The translations under genes and the position numbers were made by a program. A stretch of 49,958 bases of DNA from Thioploca sp. (lineage in GTDB: Bacteria; Pseudomonadota; Gammaproteobacteria; Beggiatoales; Beggiatoaceae): contig JAAUSR010000037.1 in NCBI GenBank assembly GCA_012032555.1, positions 1 through 49,958 of the forward strand. The letters are read 5' to 3'. This document shows, piece after piece, positions 44,634 to 49,958 of the stretch; the stretch's first letter is position 1; the number at the start of each line of letters is the position of its first letter. The notes under the pieces were generated by a model that was given only the letters and a program-made list of their open reading frames with translations, was not told the DNA's origin and made no database searches.

Positions 44634-45725
44634 TTACAAATTTTGAGCGAGGTGGAGAATTTCCTCAATTTCAAAATTTTGCACCAGAATGCTAATTTTT
44701 TTCACTAAAGTAGGACAACAATCCTGCTTTTCTAGTTCTTGGGTCAGTTTTTTAATAGCCATAATATCGCCACTCTTGGCAAAGTGTAGTTGTGTTGCTT
44801 GTTCTGGTGATAAACGCCATTCCGCTTGTGGTGTGATCTCACTATGGGTTGTTTTTGCACACCTCCACGTTAATGGCAACAGTTGACCTAACGTATCTCG
44901 TAATTCATCGAGAGATACGGGTTTAGCAAGATGAGCATTGCAACCCACTGCTTGGCTCTGCTCACGGTCTTGGGCAAATACGGCAGCGGAAATAGCGACA
45001 ATCGGTATATCCTGAAAACCGGGTAAAGCACGCAAAACACGGGTGGTCTCTAAACCATCCATTTCTGGCATCCGCAAGTCCATCAGAATCAAATCGGGTT
45101 GCCAAGTCGTCACTATTTCTAAACAATGCTGACCACTGTTTGCTTCTATTAATACAAATCCCAGTGGTTCCAATAATCCACATAACACTTGCCGGTTACT
45201 GGCCACATCATCGGTAATGAGCACACGGAACGCGCCTTTGCCTCGGGTGCGGTAATAACCGGTGACAACAGTTGATTCATTGGGCTGTAGTGGCCTTTCA
45301 GTCAGCGTAGTAACAACTTCCACTGGAATTTCCACGCGGAAAATGCTGCCGGTACCGAGTGTACTTACCACAGTTAATTGACCCGCCATTGCGTCTACTA
45401 AACGGCGGGAAATCGATAACCCTAAACCAGTGCCCGGCAGCTTGTACTTATTCTCGCTAGTTTGTTGGAAGGGTTCAAAAATTTTGTCTATCTTTGGGGG
45501 TGAAATTCCGATCCCAGTATCCGCTATTTCAAGACATAACTGACCCGTTTTAAAGTTAGTACGTAAGACAACCTCACCCTTTTCAGTGAATTTGACCGCG
45601 TTGCTCAGCAGATTCATTGCAATCTGCCGCAGACGCTTACTATCACAGTACAAAGTATAAGGCAATGCTGCCAAGGTTTCGTAGCGGAAAAATAAGCCTT
45701 TTTGCGCAGCATGGATACGGAACAT
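44634..45725 (-). CDS. Hybrid histidine kinase lacking its N-terminal part
   Basis: 363 residues. The first 120 are the HATPase domain: YCDSKRLRQIAMNLLSNAVKFT (N box), LEIADTGIGIS (G1) and GTGLGLSISRRLV (G2). A receiver follows (about 168-285) with VLITDDVASNRQVL, phospho-Asp in LILMDLRMPEMDGLE, ISAAVF and AKPVSLDEL. The C-terminal tail is helical. The sensor and the HisKA dimerisation helix with its phospho-His are missing. An in-frame TAG lies about ten codons upstream (before QYKRELSE), where the text still looks like kinase. It is probably a 5-prime-truncated remnant and cannot autophosphorylate. Confidence 0.8.
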   Translation of the reverse strand: MFRIHAAQKGLFFRYETLAALPYTLYCDSKRLRQIAMNLLSNAVKFTEKGEVVLRTNFKTGQLCLEIADTGIGISPPKIDKIFEPFQQTSENKYKLPGTGLGLSISRRLVDAMAGQLTVVSTLGTGSIFRVEIPVEVVTTLTERPLQPNESTVVTGYYRTRGKGAFRVLITDDVASNRQVLCGLLEPLGFVLIEANSGQHCLEIVTTWQPDLILMDLRMPEMDGLETTRVLRALPGFQDIPIVAISAAVFAQDREQSQAVGCNAHLAKPVSLDELRDTLGQLLPLTWRCAKTTHSEITPQAEWRLSPEQATQLHFAKSGDIMAIKKLTQELEKQDCCPTLVKKISILVQNFEIEEILHLAQNL

Positions 45726-45883
45726 TTCGCTCAGCTCCCTTTTATATTGCCTTTGCTATAATAACTTGGTTATTACAACAACATTTTAACAATTGTGCTA
45801 TCTAGGCAGAAAGAGCCGAGTTAGGTCAATTACCACGTTCGCCTAAAACGCTCGACGTGAACTTGCGGCTAAGCCTTATTTGG

Positions 45884-46009
45884 TCATGAAATTGATAGGA
45901 CTTTGACGAGGCCTGGTGCATGGCGTATTCCTCTTGCCTTTCGTTTATCTGTTATGCTCTTTTCTAGTTTTTCTCTTAGTTTCTTGGCCTGGGCGGCTTT
46001 GACTTTCAT
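45884..46009 (-). pseudogene. N-terminal stub of a transposase (ISAs1-like)
   Basis: 42 codons from ATG 46009 to TGA 45884 include AQAKKLREKLEKSITDKRKARGIRH and LVKVLSIS. The RKARGIRH pattern followed by a hydrophobic stretch resembles the N terminus of ISAs1/H-repeat DDE transposases. ACTTTGACGAGGC occurs at both edges (45900 and 46067), a possible direct repeat from the event. The surrounding 45726-46242 has no intact gene. The identification is weak. Confidence 0.3.
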
Positions 46010-46149
46010 TCTTCCTTTTTCCGGTTCGTTTGGATTACTTTGGTTGTTTTATCTGAGTTAAGGTTACTTTGACGAGGCACTGCAGCAGATTGTCAAGTAA
46101 TACTAACTTCTAATTGAACTAACCCATAAAATAATGATTACAAATTGCA

Positions 46150-46242
46150 GATAGTCAGTAGGTTGGGCTAACGACAGGAAGCCCAACACTCGCTTTGAAC
46201 GGTGTTGGGTTTCGCAAGCTCAGCACAACCGCTCGATTAAAC
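46150..46242. repeat. Short dispersed palindrome
   Basis: AGGTTGGGCTAACGACAGGA runs into AGCCCAACACTCGCTTTGAA and GTGTTGGGTTTCGC, giving an inverted GTTGGGCT/AGCCCAAC pair. It adjoins the end of the DUF6519 gene and resembles the element at 49838-49926 in layout (TGGGTTTCG with CTAACG). Confidence 0.5.
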
Positions 46243-47664
46243 TTATTTCCAGAGTTGTTTAAACCTGCGCCGTAGATCAACTGACTCATCAACTTTACCA
46301 TCTGCATTGACGTTGATAAGTGCAAGCGGCGCATAACGATGTCCATGGTCAAGCGGTTCTTGAGCAAGTGGTTCATTTCCATCACGCGGCCATTCTACAT
46401 CACCGGTAGCTGTCCGAGCTGGAATCCACCACCAGTCACCGCTTCGGAACCAAACTTTACCTTTCTCCTGAACAAATTGAATCTGTATACCATCTTCTAG
46501 TTCAAGATCTTTTCCCGCTTCTACCTTTAATGCACCGCCACACTTTTCGTCACCCTGATGATCCCAACGACGCAAAAAAGGATGCTTTGACGAATTTCTT
46601 TCAAATTCAGAAGTACCAGATAGGGTTACTTTCATATTAACAGGGTCAACAGAAATCACTTGCAATAAATCTTGCGTTTTGCCTTGAAGTTCATAGTCAT
46701 CATCCACGAATTCTACCCAGTCACCTTCTTTCAGTCCGCAGCGAGCATCCCGACCGAGATGTTCCAATGTCACCATTGCCTTGCTCACAGAAAGAATTGG
46801 AAAAACGACCGAACCATTTTCACGTGACCATTTGAAGGTAGCCTCTCCATACCCACCAGATTTATGAATTTCCACCCGATAAAGTTGGTTCTCCGCCCCA
46901 CGGTAACGGTTTTGTGGAGAGATCAGACAGGGTTTATCTGTCTTATCCACCATCATTGCTTGTGCTTTGAGCAAGCCAGTGCTTTTCTTTACATCATTCT
47001 TTAACTTTTCCAATAAAGTTTCAAAGATCCGGTAATTCGTTTTTATGGGTAAGTATCGTTTTTCTGCACTTTGCCAATCTGATAGATCTAATGTCTCAGT
47101 TCGTATCGGTTGTTCAACAGATTTTTTAGGAACTACTTCTTCAAATATGGTGTCACTCAATGGAATAACTTTCACCTGCCACACAGTTTTTATCCGCGTA
47201 GCCGTATCCGCCCCGTTTAGTGCCACTTCGCGGATAGAATCGTCTTGCACATTCGTTATGTGCCGAAACCAGACATGGAGGTAAACCAAATAATTGGTGT
47301 TACCTTGTTTTATTCCCTCGCCCTCTGGTATTGGATAATCTTTTTGATTAGTAAAAGCGCAATCTTCATCGTTTTCACACATGATGCCACCGACATAATA
47401 GCGCCCACTTCGAATTATAAAATCACGTGGAATAGTCTCCTCAGTATTGCTGCTATCTTGGTTTGGACGTGGTTCTATTAAAAAATCGTCATTTGGCCCA
47501 CCATGCTCACCTATCAAATTTTCAACCAGCTTTTGCAAATTGGACCATTGGATCATAGCCTGCTCGTTCCAATCCGCATCCAATTGGACTCTCCCTTGTT
47601 GCATGAGTACAAGAGAATAGTGGTTGCGTTCATGATATGACATACGTGAAAAATCGCCTTTCAT
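46243..47664 (-). CDS. DUF6519-type tail protein of a contractile injection system
   Basis: 473 residues from ATG 47664, 6 nt after AGGAGA; a longer upstream frame runs back into the neighbouring gene and is spurious. The N terminus KGDFSRMSYHERNHYSLVLM followed by QQGRVQLDADWNEQ is the DUF6519 signature found in extracellular contractile injection and phage-tail-like clusters. Later segments include GRYYVGGIMCEND, FKWSRENGSVVFPI and a C-terminal part with HGHRYAPLALINV. It is likely a baseplate or fibre-associated protein. It is transcribed together with the gene upstream (10-bp gap). Confidence 0.75.
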   Translation of the reverse strand: MKGDFSRMSYHERNHYSLVLMQQGRVQLDADWNEQAMIQWSNLQKLVENLIGEHGGPNDDFLIEPRPNQDSSNTEETIPRDFIIRSGRYYVGGIMCENDEDCAFTNQKDYPIPEGEGIKQGNTNYLVYLHVWFRHITNVQDDSIREVALNGADTATRIKTVWQVKVIPLSDTIFEEVVPKKSVEQPIRTETLDLSDWQSAEKRYLPIKTNYRIFETLLEKLKNDVKKSTGLLKAQAMMVDKTDKPCLISPQNRYRGAENQLYRVEIHKSGGYGEATFKWSRENGSVVFPILSVSKAMVTLEHLGRDARCGLKEGDWVEFVDDDYELQGKTQDLLQVISVDPVNMKVTLSGTSEFERNSSKHPFLRRWDHQGDEKCGGALKVEAGKDLELEDGIQIQFVQEKGKVWFRSGDWWWIPARTATGDVEWPRDGNEPLAQEPLDHGHRYAPLALINVNADGKVDESVDLRRRFKQLWK

Positions 47665-47674
47665 CTTCATTCTC

Positions 47675-49813
47675 CTAACTTGCGTAAATGATTCCAGTTT
47701 CCATTCCAGCGGGGGTATATTCTTCAAGACGAGTTTGTAAATTAGCTTCCCGCTGCGGTTGAAACAAATGATGAAAAACCCCCATTTCTGATTCATCCTC
47801 TGCACCGCGTTTGATTTCTTCTGCGCAGCACCTTGCTAATTGACAGTAGGCCGGTGTACCGTAATGGACACTGTTAAATTGAGGAACAACTCGTGATTGC
47901 TCACGTTGTTGGGCATCAGTCAGTTTATTTTGATCCACTGCAGCAGTGACTTCCTTAGCTTGCTCTATGACGAGATCGGGCTGACAACGATAACGACGTG
48001 GTGTGCGCGATCCAGGCGTCACATAACAAAAGCGCAAGCAACCTCGTTGGCGGCGGGCAACTTGAATTAAACCCATGAAAATGCTATTTTCAGCCAGATC
48101 GATGGCGTGTGTATGAATCTGCCCAAACACGGTACTGCACTTGAGCGTGACGACAGCGTGCGCAAAAACCGAGGAGGAACGAGGTGGTGCGCTGAGTGCG
48201 TGATGATTAGGGTGAGTCGCATCCAAGATGCTGTCACTGATAGAGATAGCAACTGGATCGGTGTTAACCTCATCTTGGCTCACTTGGATAGCCCCTATAA
48301 TACTTTGTTCAATTCGGATGCGCGCTTCGGTATTTATAAGCTTAAGGCTGGGTTCAACGGGTTGACAGGGTTTGCAATCAGAAGAGATCTCCCAACCAGG
48401 GACCAGTGTAGTGTGACGAATAACCACCTCAACCATTTTACCTTCAATCCGAATCCCCCGCCCGCTAATCAACAAACCATCCAAAATAAAACAACTTCCC
48501 GTTGCACCAGTAATCCTTAAGTCGTCCAGTCCGCTGGTTTTCCAATCCAATAAACGGATGACTGGACGAGTACGATTAGCAGCGCGGAGTTGCAGGGTTT
48601 GATTTTCTTTTAGCTTGATATTGATCGGTTCTACATAGACACCGCTATCAATAATCTCAATGATGGCATGATCTTTCTGATCCACTTGCCATTGTTTAAG
48701 TGCTTCAGTGATATTTGGTATTGTCTCTTTTTCGCCCACCCGGTAGATGCGGACATCAGCCGGTTGCGGGAGAGAACGTTGATATTCGCCACCTCCAATG
48801 TTGGCGCTGAACCCATAATGATAATAAACCCAGACATTCTGTTTTGGGGGAGCTGTAGACGGAAAGGCAATACGTCCTAATTCGGGATCGATGGCCACTT
48901 GATTTTTAGTAGGTAAATATTGCCAGTTGCTTAGATCAGCGACAATGATATTTTCTGGTAGTATTGGTTGCTCTGCACTATCAATCCAAATCTGTAAGCT
49001 CTTATCTTCTCCATAATAATCCGTCTTATACAATTCAAAAGCCCGCCGCCGGATGGGTGTAGGGACATTCAATTCGCTGGCTATCTCCGTTGGATCCCCT
49101 TCAGGCTTAGGATGCGTATAAAGTGGGGTGTCATTGCTCAACACACTGAAACTATAGCAATGTTCTCCAATGGATTCTAAGCAGTAAGCCGGTGTTTGGG
49201 TGACAGAATAAGATTTTAAACGCCAAACAAATAGACCGACATTGGGAATATTGTAGTCACCTGGGGTATGATGAGAAGTGATATGGCGCACGTTGACCGT
49301 GTGTGCTAACTCATCAAAAGGACCGTTCAAACGATCCAGCGCATCCCCATAACGTAAATCGACGGTACGGCCACGCATGAGTCGCACATGATTGACGTGT
49401 TGAGTGAATCCTAACAATCGGTAAAACTCTACAACGCGGGCTGGCCAACCAGCAACATCCTTAGCAAGCAGTTCTAATACAGCTAAGGTGCCCTTGCGTT
49501 GCCGATAACGAATCGTATTGGCGACTTCGCGACGTGGAATAAGAATTTTATGATGTACTGTGGTACGCTCTTCTGATTCTTCTCCTTCGTGAATGGGCGT
49601 ATAACCAACCAAGTCCCCAATATAAGGTACAACCCAATCTTGACAAGTTTCAATGAACCAATTTTCGTAGAGTTGTGCGATATCAGATTCCACTACGTTG
49701 ACTTGTTCGGTGATGATTTGCAACAAGGCTCGTAGTGGTTGACCTTGTTCAGCATCACGCTGACGATAAATAACTGGCAGGAGTTCGTATAACCGATCTA
49801 ATGAATCATTCAT
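47675..49813 (-). CDS. Baseplate/tail protein with P2 gpI-like N terminus and beta-helix
   Basis: 712 residues. The N terminus LYELLPVIYRQRDAEQGQPL plus VVPYIGDLVGYTP resembles P2 gpI-type baseplate wedge proteins, followed by TIRYRQRKGTLAVLELLAKDVAGWPARVVEFY. From about 370 a parallel beta-helix-like region appears (IIEIIDSGVYVEPINIKL, FILDGLLISGRGIRIEG, AISISDSIL and a Cys-rich YCQLARCCAEE end). This architecture belongs to extracellular contractile injection systems. It starts the visible operon with DUF6519; the sheath, tube and spike genes would lie to the right of the window. Confidence 0.8.
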   Translation of the reverse strand: MNDSLDRLYELLPVIYRQRDAEQGQPLRALLQIITEQVNVVESDIAQLYENWFIETCQDWVVPYIGDLVGYTPIHEGEESEERTTVHHKILIPRREVANTIRYRQRKGTLAVLELLAKDVAGWPARVVEFYRLLGFTQHVNHVRLMRGRTVDLRYGDALDRLNGPFDELAHTVNVRHITSHHTPGDYNIPNVGLFVWRLKSYSVTQTPAYCLESIGEHCYSFSVLSNDTPLYTHPKPEGDPTEIASELNVPTPIRRRAFELYKTDYYGEDKSLQIWIDSAEQPILPENIIVADLSNWQYLPTKNQVAIDPELGRIAFPSTAPPKQNVWVYYHYGFSANIGGGEYQRSLPQPADVRIYRVGEKETIPNITEALKQWQVDQKDHAIIEIIDSGVYVEPINIKLKENQTLQLRAANRTRPVIRLLDWKTSGLDDLRITGATGSCFILDGLLISGRGIRIEGKMVEVVIRHTTLVPGWEISSDCKPCQPVEPSLKLINTEARIRIEQSIIGAIQVSQDEVNTDPVAISISDSILDATHPNHHALSAPPRSSSVFAHAVVTLKCSTVFGQIHTHAIDLAENSIFMGLIQVARRQRGCLRFCYVTPGSRTPRRYRCQPDLVIEQAKEVTAAVDQNKLTDAQQREQSRVVPQFNSVHYGTPAYCQLARCCAEEIKRGAEDESEMGVFHHLFQPQREANLQTRLEEYTPAGMETGIIYAS

Positions 49814-49837
49814 AAGGTTAGCTCCTTATAGTGAGGT

Positions 49838-49926
49838 AGGATGGGTAGAACGCAGTGAAACCCATCATATCATCGGGTAACGTCAGATTTCTTTGATGGG
49901 TTTCGGCTAACGCCTCTACCCATCCT
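49838..49926. repeat. Inverted repeat element at the right edge
   Basis: AGGATGGGTAG (49838-49848) pairs with CTACCCATCCT (49916-49926). Inside, AAACCCATCA pairs with TGATGGGTTT. It forms one long hairpin of about 89 bp upstream of the tail gene. No gene is seen between it and the window end. Confidence 0.8.
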
Positions 49927-49958
49927 GACTACTACTACAATCTACTATTAATGAATCA

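Noticed and set aside
47665-47805. Longer start for the DUF6519 gene
   Set aside because: The extension lies inside the coding end of the upstream tail gene and lacks a ribosome site, while AGGAGA precedes the ATG at 47664.
48107-48520. 137-codon plus-strand frame inside the tail gene
   Set aside because: Antisense shadow of the beta-helix region.
1-49958. tRNA or rRNA genes
   Set aside because: No cloverleaf with a GTTCGAnTC-type T-arm, and no rRNA-like stretch, was found by eye in the gaps; a covariance search would be decisive.

Overview
The window looks like a chromosomal segment of a large-genome, AT-leaning, repeat-rich gammaproteobacterium. The best guess is a filamentous sulfur bacterium of the Beggiatoa/Thioploca/Thiotrichales type. 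This is an inference from the gene mix, not from a marker gene. The mix is a polyhydroxyalkanoate operon, a divergent bamD/rluD pair, clpB, prmB, many c-di-GMP and two-component genes, an RT-associated CRISPR adaptation module, VgrG/RHS polymorphic-toxin pieces, phage-tail-like injection-system genes, a TIR plus STAND-WD40 pair, and dispersed palindromic repeats in most intergenic gaps.

Layout. 1-3480: a transposase end abuts a truncated cas1. Upstream of cas1 on the minus strand lie a tandem Cas2-Cas2 gene and a group-II-intron-like reverse transcriptase, and a five-repeat CRISPR array runs the other way. 3485-9154: a SWIM/SNF2 helicase, a frameshifted hydrogenase-small-subunit-like gene, and an unknown nuclease-like protein. 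9370-12405: phaA, phaR, phaB and a phasin. 12843-20524: a T6SS-type cargo island (vgrG, DUF2169 adaptor, GH19 muramidase-like effector, BNR-propeller membrane protein), followed by palindromic repeats, a probable orphan immunity gene and the C-terminal part of an RHS protein. 20525-28265: clpB, bamD, rluD, a Na+/solute symporter and an RR-GGDEF protein. 28440-35412: an ABC-2 permease, a single receiver, an RR-GGDEF-EAL protein, an exported coiled-coil ClpP-like protease, and prmB. 35562-41834: a small membrane protein, a triple-TIR protein, a STAND-WD40 protein and an exported LEA-like protein. 42068-45725: a Tat-exported LD-carboxypeptidase, a DMT exporter behind a leader-peptide attenuator, and a truncated hybrid kinase. 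46243-49813: two baseplate/tail genes of a contractile injection system that continues past the right edge.

Most notable: (1) an attenuator at 43241-43413 with an aromatic-rich leader peptide, three alternative hairpins and a terminator directly in front of a DMT-family exporter; (2) a two-gene TIR(x3)/STAND-WD40 module that fits an NLR-like defence or conflict system; (3) a double-Cas2 protein between an RT and a cas1 that is cut off next to an IS end; (4) a GH19 effector/BNR-protein pair, with a second copy of an effector motif preserved only by synonymous changes inside palindromic repeats.

Several genes (RT, hydrogenase-like gene, vgrG, RHS, ldcA) carry single-base indels in short homopolymers. 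Sequencing or assembly error is therefore a real alternative to true gene decay.
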